This document shows positions 7,581-16,561 of a DNA stretch of 64,000 bases, piece by piece. Source of the stretch: Streptomyces macrolidinus (GTDB taxonomy: Bacteria > Actinomycetota > Actinomycetes > Streptomycetales > Streptomycetaceae). The position numbers and the translations under genes were made by a program. Every line of letters begins with the position of its first letter. Positions within the stretch are counted from its first letter, which is position 1. The DNA is taken from assembly GCF_023887685.1 (NCBI RefSeq), contig NZ_JAMWMR010000020.1, forward strand, positions 62,001-126,000, in the 5' to 3' direction. The notes below the pieces were generated by a model. That model did not search any database. It had not been told where the DNA came from and saw only the letters and a list, made by a program, of their open reading frames with translations.

Positions 7581-7640
7581 ACCGTCATCTTGCCGTATGC
7601 ACGGGACCACTCGGTGGGTGTGGTTCATCACTGCGCGGCA

Positions 7641-7677
7641 CTGAGTGCCGCAGACCCTCCCCAAAGGTGGCACTCAG
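7641..7677. promoter_or_regulatory. CTGAGTGCC/GGCACTCAG inverted repeat in the pdxH-citrate synthase gap
   Basis: Perfect 9-bp arms (7641-7649, 7669-7677) with a 19-bp spacer; the left arm is also part of the 13-bp palindrome GGCACTGAGTGCC (7637-7649). The half-site recalls the CIRCE element (GCACTC) but the arm orientation and spacing do not match it. It lies between the two divergent genes. Confidence 0.4.
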
Positions 7678-7799
7678 GGATATCGTGCTCATGCCGTTCG
7701 GGTCAGGTCGGCACGTTGCGATGACCGGCCACCGAGCGGGGCAACTCCCGCAATACTCCGCCTTCGCAGTACTCCGCCGCCGTCACGAGGAGCCGCCTG

Positions 7800-8903
7800 A
7801 TGTCCGACTTCGTACCCGGACTCGAGGGAGTCGTCGCATTCGAGACGGAGATCGCCGAACCGGACAAGGAAGGCGGCGCCCTGCGCTATCGGGGCGTCGA
7901 CATCGAGGAACTGGTCGGCCAGGTCTCGTTCGGCAACGTCTGGGGGCTGCTGGTCGACGGCTCCTTCGACCCCGGGCTGCCGCCCGCCGAACCCTTCCCG
8001 ATCCCGGTGCACTCCGGTGACATCCGCGTGGACGTGCAGTCGGCGCTCGCCATGCTCGCCCCGGTGTGGGGGCTGAAGCCCCTCCTCGACATCGACACCG
8101 AGCAGGCCCGCGACGACCTGGCCCGCGCCGCCGTGATGGCGCTGTCCTACGTCGCCCAGTCGGCGCGCGGCCAGGGGCGGCCGATGGTGCCGCAGCGCGA
8201 GATCGACAAGGCGCACTCCGTCGTGGAGCGGTTCATGATCCGCTGGCGCGGCGAGCCGGACCCCCGGCATGTCGCGGCGGTGGACGCCTACTGGACCTCG
8301 GCCGCCGAACACGGCATGAACGCCTCCACGTTCACGGCCCGGGTCATCGCGTCCACGGGCGCCGACGTGGCCGCCGCGCTGTCCGGTGCCGTCGGCGCGA
8401 TGTCCGGGCCGCTGCACGGCGGCGCGCCCTCCCGGGTCCTCGGCATGATCGAGGAGATCGAGCGCACCGGGGACGCCGAGGGCTATGTGAAGCGGGCCCT
8501 GGACCAGGGCGAGCGGCTGATGGGCTTCGGCCACCGGGTGTACCGGGCGGAGGACCCGCGGGCGCGCGTGCTGCGCCGCACCGCCCGTGAGTTGGGCGCG
8601 CCCCGCTTCGAGGTCGCCGAGGCGCTGGAGAAGGCGGCCCTGGAGGAGCTGCACAACCGCCGCCCCGACCGGGTCCTCGCCACGAACGTGGAGTTCTGGG
8701 CGGCGATCATGCTCGACTTCGCCGAGGTCCCGGCGCACATGTTCACGTCGATGTTCACCTGCGCCCGTACGGCAGGCTGGTCCGCGCACATCCTGGAGCA
8801 GAAGCGCACGGGCCGGCTGGTGCGCCCGTCCGCGCGGTACGTGGGTCCCGGTCCGCGCAGCCCCCAGGAGATCGAGGGCTACGCGGACCTCGCGCACCGC
8901 TAG
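7800..8903 (+). CDS. citrate synthase family protein
   Basis: 367 aa. It condenses oxaloacetate with acetyl-CoA (or propionyl-CoA in the methylcitrate subgroup). Catalytic and binding residues are in place: EHGMNAST near residue 170, GPLHGGAPS near 203 (active-site His), MGFGHRVYR near 242 (active-site His) and the late Asp in AAIMLDFAEVP near 305. At 367 aa it is of the short Gram-positive class rather than the 430-aa hexameric type. Whether it is the main tricarboxylic enzyme or a secondary one cannot be decided from sequence alone. It ends 10 bp before the TetR gene on the other strand. Confidence 0.92.
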   Translation: MSDFVPGLEGVVAFETEIAEPDKEGGALRYRGVDIEELVGQVSFGNVWGLLVDGSFDPGLPPAEPFPIPVHSGDIRVDVQSALAMLAPVWGLKPLLDIDTEQARDDLARAAVMALSYVAQSARGQGRPMVPQREIDKAHSVVERFMIRWRGEPDPRHVAAVDAYWTSAAEHGMNASTFTARVIASTGADVAAALSGAVGAMSGPLHGGAPSRVLGMIEEIERTGDAEGYVKRALDQGERLMGFGHRVYRAEDPRARVLRRTARELGAPRFEVAEALEKAALEELHNRRPDRVLATNVEFWAAIMLDFAEVPAHMFTSMFTCARTAGWSAHILEQKRTGRLVRPSARYVGPGPRSPQEIEGYADLAHR

Positions 8904-8913
8904 TACTCAGGGC

Positions 8914-9504
8914 TCAGTCCAGTGCCTGCTCCAGCAGCTCGGCCCACTGTGCCACCACGCGTCGGCGGCGGGCCGCGTCGTCGGTGAGGAGGGTGGCCAG
9001 GCCCAGGCCGCGGGCCATGTCCAGCAGGCCCTGGACGGTCTCGCGTACGCCCGGCCGGGACTCGTCGGCGCCGAGGAGGTCGACGGCGATGCGATGGGTC
9101 TCGCGGCCGACGCGGGCCTCCAACTCCGTCACGCGCGGGCGCAGTTGCTCCTCGTCGCAGGCGGCGACCCATAGCTGCAGGGCCGCGCGGAACAGCGGCC
9201 CGGTGTACAGGTCGACGAGGGCCGCGACCACCGCCCGGCGGTCGGCGGTGCCCTGCGGGAACAGTGCCCGCAGGGCCATGGAGCGCTCCTCGGCGACGTA
9301 CTCGACGGCGGCGGTGAACAGGTCCTCGCGGGTGGGGAAGTGGTGCTGGGCGGCGCCTCGGGAGACCCCGGCGTGCTCGGCGACGACGGTGACCGTGGAG
9401 CCCGCCCAGCCGTGCGCGGCGAGGCAGGCCACGGCGGCCTCCAGGAGCCGCTGCCGGGTGGCCCGGCCGCGGTCCTGCTTGGGCGTCCGGTCGGCCGTGG
9501 TCAC
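8914..9504 (-). CDS. TetR-family regulator, last gene of the acyl-CoA operon
   Basis: 196 aa, GTG start at 9504 overlapping the enoyl-CoA hydratase stop (GTGA). The N-terminal TetR helix-turn-helix is clear (RQRLLEAAVACLAAHGW, then HAGVSRGAAQHHFPTREDLF, about residues 17-65). The C-terminal ligand domain carries LDMARGLGLATLLT and fits the TetR_C family. As the terminal gene of an eight-gene lipid/acid operon it is the likely local repressor. The palindrome CAAGCAAGCGTGCTTGCATG at the operon promoter (19179-19198) is its best candidate target. The probable ligand is an acyl- or aryl-CoA, by analogy with similarly placed regulators. Confidence 0.88.
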   Translation of the reverse strand: MTTADRTPKQDRGRATRQRLLEAAVACLAAHGWAGSTVTVVAEHAGVSRGAAQHHFPTREDLFTAAVEYVAEERSMALRALFPQGTADRRAVVAALVDLYTGPLFRAALQLWVAACDEEQLRPRVTELEARVGRETHRIAVDLLGADESRPGVRETVQGLLDMARGLGLATLLTDDAARRRRVVAQWAELLEQALD

Positions 9505-10241
9505 CCCACCACCCAGGCGGGGTCGCGCCGTTCGAGGAAGGCGGTCATCCCCTCGCGGGCCTGCGGGGAGGCGAACAGCCGGGCCGACAGCGCGGCCAGC
9601 TCGACCGCGTCCCGGTCGAAGGCCTCCAGCACGGGCGCGGTGAGCAGGCGTTTGGTCTCGGCCAGCGCCTGCGGTGCGGCCCGGCGCAGCCCGTCGAGCA
9701 CGGGCGCGAGCACCGTGTCCACGTCCGCGCCCGCGGCCGTGAGCAGCCCGGTGCGTACGGCCTCGGCGGCGTCGAGGCGTTCGCCGGTGAGGCAGTAGCG
9801 GGCGAGGGCGCGCGGGTCGGTGCGCGGCAGCAGGGGCAGGGAGATGACTGCGGGGGCGACACCGATGCGTACTTCCGTGAACGCGAAGGTGGCCTCGGTG
9901 CTCGCGGCGGCGATGTCGCAGGCGCCGAGCAGGCCCAGGCCGCCCGCCCGTACGTGCCCCGTCACCCGGGCGACGACGGGCCGGGGCAGCGCGACGATCT
10001 GCCGGAACAGCCCGACCAGCGCCTCCGGCGGCGGAGGGTCGCGCAGGTCGGCGCCCGCGCAGAAGGTGGTCCCGGTATGGGTGAGGACGACGGCGCGGGT
10101 GGCGGGATCCGTGCCGCAGCGGGTCAGCGCGGCGGTGAGGTCGCCGACGAGCGCGGCGGACAGGGCGTTGCGGTTGCCGGGCGCGTCGAGGGTGAGGGTG
10201 GTGATGCCGCGGTCGTGCGCGGCGAGGACGAGGCCGGTCAT
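9501..10241 (-). CDS. enoyl-CoA hydratase/isomerase family protein
   Basis: 246 aa, ATG at 10241 overlapping the stop of the CoA ligase by 4 bp. It is a crotonase fold. The oxyanion-hole region TTFCAGADLRDPP lies near residue 60, and VTGHVRAGGLGLLGACDIAAAS near 95-115 forms the second half. ARYCLTGERLDAAEAVRTGL is a standard crotonase segment. The Glu pair of true hydratases is not obvious: the position after GGxGL is followed by LGACD, so isomerase, lyase or hydrolase activity is possible. It works with the ligase and dehydrogenase of the operon in beta-oxidation-like steps. Confidence 0.88.
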   Translation of the reverse strand: MTGLVLAAHDRGITTLTLDAPGNRNALSAALVGDLTAALTRCGTDPATRAVVLTHTGTTFCAGADLRDPPPPEALVGLFRQIVALPRPVVARVTGHVRAGGLGLLGACDIAAASTEATFAFTEVRIGVAPAVISLPLLPRTDPRALARYCLTGERLDAAEAVRTGLLTAAGADVDTVLAPVLDGLRRAAPQALAETKRLLTAPVLEAFDRDAVELAALSARLFASPQAREGMTAFLERRDPAWVVG

Positions 10242-11803
10242 GCCCGTGCCCTCAGCTCGCGACGGAGGATCTTCCCGGAGGCGGCCCGTGGCACGGCGTC
10301 GATGAAGGTGACGCCGCGCACGCGCTTGTAGGGGGCGACGCGTTCGGCGACGTAGCTCATGACCTCCTCCGCCGAGAGGTCGTCCGCGTGTTGCCCCCGG
10401 ACCACGAAGGCGTGCGGAATCTCGTTGTGGTCGTCGTCGAGGACGCCGATGACGGCGGCGTCCGCGATGCGCGGGTGGGTCAGCAGGAGGGCCTCCAGCT
10501 CGGCGGGGGCCACCTGGTAGCCCTTGTACTTGATGAGTTCCTTGACGCGGTCCACGACGAACAGCCAGCCGTCGGCGTCGACATGACCGACGTCCCCGGT
10601 GCGCAGCCAGCCCTCCGGGTCGATCAGCGCGTCGGTGGCCTCGGGCCGCCCGAGGTAGCCCTTCATCACCTGAGGACCCCGGATGGCGATCTCGCCGACC
10701 TCGCCGACGCCCAGGTCCTTGCCGGGGTCGTCCAGGGAGAGGATGCGCATCTCGGTGCCCGCGGCGAGCTTGCCGACCGTCCCGGGCGGCGGGTTCAGGG
10801 CACCCAGGGGCACGGCGTGCGAGGCGGGCGACAGTTCGGTCATGCCGTAGCCCTGGCCGATCGGGGGCAGTCCGAGCCGCCGTGAGCAGGACGTGGCGAG
10901 AGCGGCGTCCAGGGGCGCGGCGGCACAGAGGATGTGCTCCAGGGACGACAGGTCGTAGCCGTCGACGACGGGCTGCTTGGCGAGCGCGAGCACGATCGGC
11001 GGGGCGACGCACAGCCTGGTGATGCGGTGCTTCTCGATGGCGGCGAGGAACGTCTCCAGGTCGAAGCGCGGCAGCACGACGACCGTGGCGCCCTTCCTGA
11101 GCGGCCCGTTCATCAGGGTGGTCAGTCCGTAGATGTGGAAGAACGGCAGGACGGCGAGGAGACGGTCGCCGGGGTTGGCCGGGACCAGGGGTTCGAGCTG
11201 GGCGAGGTTGGTGGCGATCGAGCGGTGGGTGAGCATCACGCCCTTGGGGGTGCCCGTGGTCCCGGAGGAGTACGGGAGGACGGCGATGTCCCGTACGGGG
11301 TCGATGGCGACCTCGGGTTCGGGCGCGGTCGTGGACAGCATGTCGATCTGGGAGCGGTGGCCGGGCGCGCGGTCGCACACGATGATCTCCCGTATGCCGC
11401 CCGCGCGTTCGGCCGCCGCGCGTGCCGTCTCCAGCAGCGGGGACAGGGTGACGATCCAGCGGGCGTCGGCGTCGCGCAGTTGCCGCGCGAACTCGTCCAC
11501 CGTGGCGAGCGGGTGCACGGTCGTGACCGTCGCGCCCGCGCGCGTGGCCCCGTAGAAGGCGATCGGGAACGTGATCGTGTTGGGGCTGTGCAGGGCGAGT
11601 ACGTCGCCCTTGCGCACCCCCGCCTCGGCGAAGCCTGCGGCCCAGCGCCGGTGGAAGCGGTCGAGTTGGGCGTAGGTGAGGGTGGTGCCGTCCACGCCGT
11701 CGACCAGGGCGGGCAGTTCACCGTACTCGGCGGCCCGGCCCAGGACCGCCTCGTGGATGGGGAGTTCGAGGGCCGGGACGTCTGCGTACTGGCTGCGGAA
11801 CAC
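10238..11803 (-). CDS. 4-coumarate/cinnamate:CoA ligase
   Basis: 521 aa, GTG at 11803 with AGGAGG five bases upstream. It belongs to the adenylate-forming (ANL) superfamily. Motifs: AMP-binding loop LPYSSGTTGTPKG near residue 178, GQGYGMTE near 315, GEIAIRGPQVMKGY, the hinge region WLRTGDVGHVD, and the C-terminal catalytic Lys in PRAASGKILRREL. It activates an aromatic or fatty acid to its CoA thioester via the acyl-adenylate. The overall sequence and this neighbourhood resemble the S. coelicolor cinnamate:CoA ligase characterised in the literature (SCO4383, from memory). In this operon it is the entry reaction for the acid substrate. Confidence 0.9.
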   Translation of the reverse strand: MFRSQYADVPALELPIHEAVLGRAAEYGELPALVDGVDGTTLTYAQLDRFHRRWAAGFAEAGVRKGDVLALHSPNTITFPIAFYGATRAGATVTTVHPLATVDEFARQLRDADARWIVTLSPLLETARAAAERAGGIREIIVCDRAPGHRSQIDMLSTTAPEPEVAIDPVRDIAVLPYSSGTTGTPKGVMLTHRSIATNLAQLEPLVPANPGDRLLAVLPFFHIYGLTTLMNGPLRKGATVVVLPRFDLETFLAAIEKHRITRLCVAPPIVLALAKQPVVDGYDLSSLEHILCAAAPLDAALATSCSRRLGLPPIGQGYGMTELSPASHAVPLGALNPPPGTVGKLAAGTEMRILSLDDPGKDLGVGEVGEIAIRGPQVMKGYLGRPEATDALIDPEGWLRTGDVGHVDADGWLFVVDRVKELIKYKGYQVAPAELEALLLTHPRIADAAVIGVLDDDHNEIPHAFVVRGQHADDLSAEEVMSYVAERVAPYKRVRGVTFIDAVPRAASGKILRRELRARA

Positions 11804-11869
11804 GGTTCCTCCTCGTACGACGGTGTACGGCGCTGGACGACTCTGTACGGCTGTGGTCGCGGGCTGCGG

Positions 11870-13030
11870 CTAGTAGGACTTGGGCAGGCCCAGGGTCTGA
11901 TGGGAGACGTAGTTGAGGATCATCTCCCGGCTCACCGGGGCGATACGGGCCACGCGCGAGGCCGTGACGAGGGAGGCGAGCCCGAACTCCCGGGTGAGGC
12001 CGTTGCCGCCGAGGGTGTGCACGGCCTGGTCCACGGCCTTCACACAGGCCTCCGCGGCGGCGTACTTGGCCATGTTGGCGGCTTCCCCGGCGGCGACGTC
12101 GTCCCCGGAGTCGTACAGGTAGGCGGCCTTCTGCGTCATCAGGCGGGCCAGTTCGAGGTCGATATGGGCCTGGGCGAGCGGGTGCGCGATCGCCTGGTGG
12201 GCGCCGATGGGCTGCTTGAAGACGGTACGGTCGCAGGCGTACGCGACGGCCCGGGACAGCGCGAAGCGGCCCATGCCGATCGCGAAGGCGGCGGTCATCA
12301 CGCGCTCGGGGTTGAGGCCGGCGAAGAGTTGGAGCAGCCCCGCGTCCTCGTCGCCCACGAGCGCGTCGGCGGGCAGCCGCACCTCGTCCAGGGTCAGCTC
12401 GAACTGCTTCTCGGCGGCGGACAGTTCCATGTCGATGGGGCACCGCCCGAAGCCGGGGGTGTCGCGGGGGACGATGAACAGGCAGGGCTTGAGCCTGCCG
12501 GTGCGCGCGTCCTCGGTGCGGCCGACGATCAGGGTCGCGTCGGCGATGTCGACACCGGAGACGAACACCTTGCGGCCGGTGAGGACCCACTCCTCGCCGT
12601 CGCGACGGGCGGTGGTGGTGATGCGGTGGGAGTTGGACCCGGCGTCGGGTTCCGTGATGCCGAACGCCATGGTGCGGGTGCCGTCCGCGAGGCCCGGCAG
12701 CCAGCGCCGCTTCTGCGCGGGGGTGCCGAAGCGGGCGATGACCGTGCCGCAGATCGCCGGTGACACGACGAGCATGAGCAGCGGGCAGCCCGCCGCCCCC
12801 AACTCCTCGAGGACGATGGCGAGTTCGGCGATACCGCCGCCGCCACCGCCGTACTCCTCGGGGAGGTTGACCCCGAGGTAGCCCAACTTGGCTGCCTCGT
12901 ACCAGAGTTCGGTGGGGTGGCGCTGCTCGGCGACGACCTTGGCGAGGTAGTCGCGGCCGTAGTGCGCGCCGAGGGCGGCCACGGCCGAGCGGAGGGCCTG
13001 GTGTTCGTCGGTCTCGATGACGGGGCTCAT
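11870..13030 (-). CDS. acyl-CoA dehydrogenase
   Basis: 386 aa from the ATG at 13030 (GGGAG five bases upstream); an in-frame ATG at 13042 is possible. FAD-dependent acyl-CoA dehydrogenase: N-terminal helical domain, then MAFGITEPDAGSNSHRITTTA (about residue 135; FAD/substrate contact), GRKVFVSGVDIAD, ERVMTAAFAIGMGRFAL (about 245) and CVKAVDQAVHTLGGNGLTREF (about 340; the family signature near the C-terminus). The substrate chain is not inferable. It lies between the carboxylase alpha subunit and the CoA ligase in the same operon, separated by 85 and 66 bp. Confidence 0.93.
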   Translation of the reverse strand: MSPVIETDEHQALRSAVAALGAHYGRDYLAKVVAEQRHPTELWYEAAKLGYLGVNLPEEYGGGGGGIAELAIVLEELGAAGCPLLMLVVSPAICGTVIARFGTPAQKRRWLPGLADGTRTMAFGITEPDAGSNSHRITTTARRDGEEWVLTGRKVFVSGVDIADATLIVGRTEDARTGRLKPCLFIVPRDTPGFGRCPIDMELSAAEKQFELTLDEVRLPADALVGDEDAGLLQLFAGLNPERVMTAAFAIGMGRFALSRAVAYACDRTVFKQPIGAHQAIAHPLAQAHIDLELARLMTQKAAYLYDSGDDVAAGEAANMAKYAAAEACVKAVDQAVHTLGGNGLTREFGLASLVTASRVARIAPVSREMILNYVSHQTLGLPKSY

Positions 13031-13115
13031 GACGTCTCCCAAGTTCGCAAGTACGCAGGTTCGCGTGGACCGGGCTGCTCGCGTTCGCTCGACGACGGGG
13101 GTACGTGCGCTGTCT

Positions 13116-14957
13116 CTACTCGGGGCTCTGCACCACGGCCAGCAGCGCCCCGACCTCGACCTGACGGCCGGGGACGGCGTGCAGGGCCGTGAGGGTCCCG
13201 GCGGCGGGCGCCGTGATCGTGTGCTCCATCTTCATCGCCTCCAGCCACAGCAGCGGCTCCCCGGCCCGTACGGCGGCTCCGACGGCCAGGCCCTCGGCCA
13301 CGCGGACGACCGTTCCCGGCATCGGCGCGAGCAAGGAGCCCGGCGCGTGGTCGGCGGCGGGTTCGGGGAAGCGGGGCAGGACGGTGAGGGCGGTCGGCCC
13401 GACATGGACCTGGTCGCCGTACCGCGCGACCGCGCACTTCCGCCGCACGCCGTCGACTTCGAGGACGACGAGGCGGGAGTCGGCGTGCACGACCCGCACC
13501 CCGTCCGCCGCCAGGCCCGTACGGGTGTGCCGATAGCGGACCTCGTGCTCCTCGCCCGCCATGCGGTACCGCTTGGTCTGCGGCTGGGACGGCAGGTTGC
13601 GCCAGCCGCCGAACCGCGACCGGCCGCAGGCGTCCGCGAGGGCGGCGGCCAGCGGGGCGTACGGGTCGGGGGCGGGCTCGGTCAGCGCGGGCAGATGGCG
13701 TTCGTAGAAGCCCGTGTCCATCCGGGCCGCCCCGAACTCCTCGTGGCGCAGGGACCGTACGAGCAACTCCCGGTTGGTCACCGGGCCGTGGATCTCGGCC
13801 CGCTCCAGCGCGGCGGCCAGCCTGCGGATCGCCTCGGCGCGGGTGGGGGCGTGGGCGACGGCCTTGGCGAGCAGCGGGTCGTAGTGCACGCCGATCGTGT
13901 CGCCGTCCGCGTACCCGGTGTCCAGCCGCACGTCCGGTACGGCCAGGCGGTGCAGGGTGCCGGTCTGCGGGGCCCAGTCGCGCGCCGGGTCCTCGGCGTA
14001 CAGGCGGGCCTCGATCGCGTGGCCCCGCGCGCGAGGAGGCTCGGCGTCCAGGGCCGCGCCCTCCGCCACCCGGAGCTGGAGCGCCACCAGGTCGATCCCG
14101 AACACCGCCTCGGTGACCGGGTGTTCGACCTGGAGCCGGGTGTTCATCTCCAGGAAGTGGGCGCGGCCGTCCGCGACCAGGAACTCCACCGTGCCCGCGC
14201 CCACGTAGTCGACGGCACGGGCCGCCTGCCGGGCCATCTCCCCGAGGGACGCGGTGAGTTCGGCCGTCAGGCCCGGCGCGGGTGCCTCCTCGATCACCTT
14301 CTGGTGGCGGCGCTGGAGGGAGCAGTCGCGGGTGCCCAGCGCCCACACCGTGCCGTGGGTGTCGGCGAGGATCTGCACCTCGACATGTCGGCCGTCCTCC
14401 AGATACGGCTCGACGAAGACCTCGTCGTCACCGAAGGCGCTCAGCGCCTCGGCGCGCGCGGCCGTCAACGCGGCGTCCAGGTCGGCGAGTTCCCTGACGA
14501 TCCGCATCCCGCGTCCGCCGCCGCCCGCCGCCGCCTTGACCAGCACGGGCAGGTCGTCGGCCGTGACGGCGGTCAGCGGCTCGAGGCCCATCAGCTTCTT
14601 CGCTCGGGTCTTGGAGGCCATCGCCTCGATCGCCTCCGGTGGCGGCCCGATCCACGTCGGGCCCGCCTCGCGCACTGCCCGCGCGAACCCGGCGTTCTCC
14701 GACAGGAAGCCGTAGCCGGGGTGCACGGCGTCGGCGCCCGCCGCGAGGGCCGCCTGCACGATCAGGTCGCCGCGCAGATAGGTGGCGGCGGGGGCCTCCC
14801 CCGGCAGTCGTACCGCCGCGTCGGCCATGCGCGTGTGCAGCGCGTCCGCGTCGGCGTCGGAGTGGACGGCGACGGTACGGATGCCCAGCTCGCGGCAGGT
14901 ACGGACGATGCGGCAGGCGATCTCGCCGCGGTTCGCCACCAGAACGGTCGTGATCAT
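13116..14957 (-). CDS. acyl-CoA carboxylase alpha subunit (biotin carboxylase plus biotin carrier)
   Basis: 613 aa from the ATG at 14957. Order: biotin carboxylase N-domain (MITTVLVANRGEIACRIVRT at 1-20), ATP-grasp core with LVKAAAGGGGRGMRIV near 155, ARAVDYVGAGTVEFL and FLEMNTRLQVEHPVTE near 270-285. A linker follows, then the biotinyl domain with EAMKMEH (about residue 575; the Lys carries biotin). It transfers CO2 to biotin using ATP. Five bp separate it from the beta subunit gene, so the two make one holoenzyme. The set resembles methylcrotonyl-, geranyl- or propionyl-type carboxylases; the nearby AtuA-like gene leans toward a branched or unusual acyl-CoA. Confidence 0.94.
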   Translation of the reverse strand: MITTVLVANRGEIACRIVRTCRELGIRTVAVHSDADADALHTRMADAAVRLPGEAPAATYLRGDLIVQAALAAGADAVHPGYGFLSENAGFARAVREAGPTWIGPPPEAIEAMASKTRAKKLMGLEPLTAVTADDLPVLVKAAAGGGGRGMRIVRELADLDAALTAARAEALSAFGDDEVFVEPYLEDGRHVEVQILADTHGTVWALGTRDCSLQRRHQKVIEEAPAPGLTAELTASLGEMARQAARAVDYVGAGTVEFLVADGRAHFLEMNTRLQVEHPVTEAVFGIDLVALQLRVAEGAALDAEPPRARGHAIEARLYAEDPARDWAPQTGTLHRLAVPDVRLDTGYADGDTIGVHYDPLLAKAVAHAPTRAEAIRRLAAALERAEIHGPVTNRELLVRSLRHEEFGAARMDTGFYERHLPALTEPAPDPYAPLAAALADACGRSRFGGWRNLPSQPQTKRYRMAGEEHEVRYRHTRTGLAADGVRVVHADSRLVVLEVDGVRRKCAVARYGDQVHVGPTALTVLPRFPEPAADHAPGSLLAPMPGTVVRVAEGLAVGAAVRAGEPLLWLEAMKMEHTITAPAAGTLTALHAVPGRQVEVGALLAVVQSPE

Positions 14958-14962
14958 GGGCC

Positions 14963-16561
14963 TCACATCCGGAAGACGCCGAACCCACCCCGCGCGCCCT
15001 CGTAGGGCGCGGTGTGGATCGCGGACAGGCACAGGCCGAGGACGGTGCGGGTGTCGCGCGGGTCGATGACCCCGTCGTCGTACAGCCGCCCGGACAGGAA
15101 CATCGGCAGGGACTCGGACTCGATCTGCTGCTCCACCATGGCGCGCAGGGCCGCGTCCGCGTCCTCGTCGTACGGCGCTCCCTTGGCCGCCGCCGACTGG
15201 CGGGCGACGATCGAGAGGACACCGGCGAGCTGCTGCGGGCCCATGACGGCCGACTTGGCGCTGGGCCAGGCGAACAGGAAGCGCGGGTCGTACGCCCGCC
15301 CGCACATGCCGTAGTGCCCGGCCCCGTACGAGGCCCCCATGAGCACGGACAGATGCGGGACCCGGCTGTTGCTGACCGCGTTGATCATCATCGCGCCGTG
15401 CTTGATGATGCCGCCCTGTTCGTACTCCCGGCCGACCATGTAGCCGGTGGTGTTGTGCAGGAACAGCAGCGGGATGTCGCGCTGGTTGGCCAACTGGATG
15501 AACTGGGCGGCCTTCTGGGACTCCTCGCTGAAGATCACGCCCCGCGCGTTCGCGAGGACCCCGATCGGATAGCCGTGCAGGGTGGCCCATCCGGTGCACA
15601 GGCTCGTCCCGTACAGCGGCTTGAACTCGTCGAAGTCGGAGGCGTCCACGATGCGGGCGATGACCTCGCGCGGGTCGAAGGGCACCTTCAGATCGCCGGG
15701 GACGATGCCGAGGAGTTCCTCCGCGTCGTACAGGGGAGGGGCCGCCGGGCCCGGATCGGCGTACGCCTTACGGTGGTTGAGGCGCGCGACCACGCGTCGC
15801 GCCTGGCGCAGGGCGTCGTGCTCGTCGGCGGCGAAGTAGTCGGCGAGACCCGACACGCGCGCGTGCATCGCGGCGCCGCCGAGGGACTCGTCGTCGCTCT
15901 CCTCGCCGGTGGCCATCTTCACCAGCGGCGGTCCGCCGAGGAAGACCTTGGCGCGCTCCTTGACCATGATCACGTGGTCGGACATACCGGGGATGTACGC
16001 GCCGCCGGCCGTCGAGTTGCCGAAGACGACCGCGACGGTGGGGATTCCGGCGGCGGACAGCCGGGTGAGGTCGCGGAAGACGGCGCCGCCCGGGACGAAG
16101 ATCTCCTTCTGGGACGGCAGATCGGCGCCGCCCGACTCGACCAGGCTGATGCACGGCAGCCGGTTGGCGAGCGCGATGTCGTTGGCGCGCAGGGCCTTCT
16201 TCAGGCTCCACGGGTTGCTGGCGCCGCCCCGCACGGTGGGGTCGTTGGCGGTGATCAGGCACTCGGTGCCCTCGACCACGCCGATGCCGGTGACGAGGGA
16301 GGCGCCGACCGTGTGGTCACTGCCCCAGGCGGCGAGCGGCGACAGCTCCAGGAAGGGCGTGTCGGGGTCGAGGAGGAGTTCGACGCGCTCACGGGCGAGC
16401 AGCTTGCCGCGCGCGCGGTGCCGGGCGACGTACTTCTCGCCGCCGCCCGCCAGCGCCTTGGCGTGCTCGGCGCGGAGTTCCGAGAGCTTGGCGAGCATGG
16501 TGTCGCGGTTCGCCCGGTGGTCGGGGTCGTCGGCGTGCGCGGCCGTGGGGAGGACCGTCAT
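14963..16561 (-). CDS. acyl-CoA carboxylase carboxyltransferase (beta) subunit
   Basis: 532 aa from the ATG at 16561, which overlaps the previous stop (ATGA). Typical two-part crotonase-like carboxyltransferase. The N-half has KYVARHRARGKLLARERVELL (about 40-60), then TECLITANDPTVRGGASNPWSLKK and CISLVESGGADLPSQKEI. The C-half has LLFLHNTTGYMVGREYEQGGI and KHGAMMINAVSNSRVPHLSV, which are characteristic of the methylcrotonyl-CoA carboxylase beta branch rather than of AccD5-type propionyl enzymes. It accepts CO2 from the biotin of the partner at 13116-14957. Substrate preference is inferred only. Confidence 0.93.
   Translation of the reverse strand: MTVLPTAAHADDPDHRANRDTMLAKLSELRAEHAKALAGGGEKYVARHRARGKLLARERVELLLDPDTPFLELSPLAAWGSDHTVGASLVTGIGVVEGTECLITANDPTVRGGASNPWSLKKALRANDIALANRLPCISLVESGGADLPSQKEIFVPGGAVFRDLTRLSAAGIPTVAVVFGNSTAGGAYIPGMSDHVIMVKERAKVFLGGPPLVKMATGEESDDESLGGAAMHARVSGLADYFAADEHDALRQARRVVARLNHRKAYADPGPAAPPLYDAEELLGIVPGDLKVPFDPREVIARIVDASDFDEFKPLYGTSLCTGWATLHGYPIGVLANARGVIFSEESQKAAQFIQLANQRDIPLLFLHNTTGYMVGREYEQGGIIKHGAMMINAVSNSRVPHLSVLMGASYGAGHYGMCGRAYDPRFLFAWPSAKSAVMGPQQLAGVLSIVARQSAAAKGAPYDEDADAALRAMVEQQIESESLPMFLSGRLYDDGVIDPRDTRTVLGLCLSAIHTAPYEGARGGFGVFRM

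Noticed and set aside
7637-7700. CIRCE/HrcA operator
   Set aside because: GCACTC half-site is present but the arm order and spacing do not give GCACTC-N9-GAGTGC, and the genes are not chaperones.
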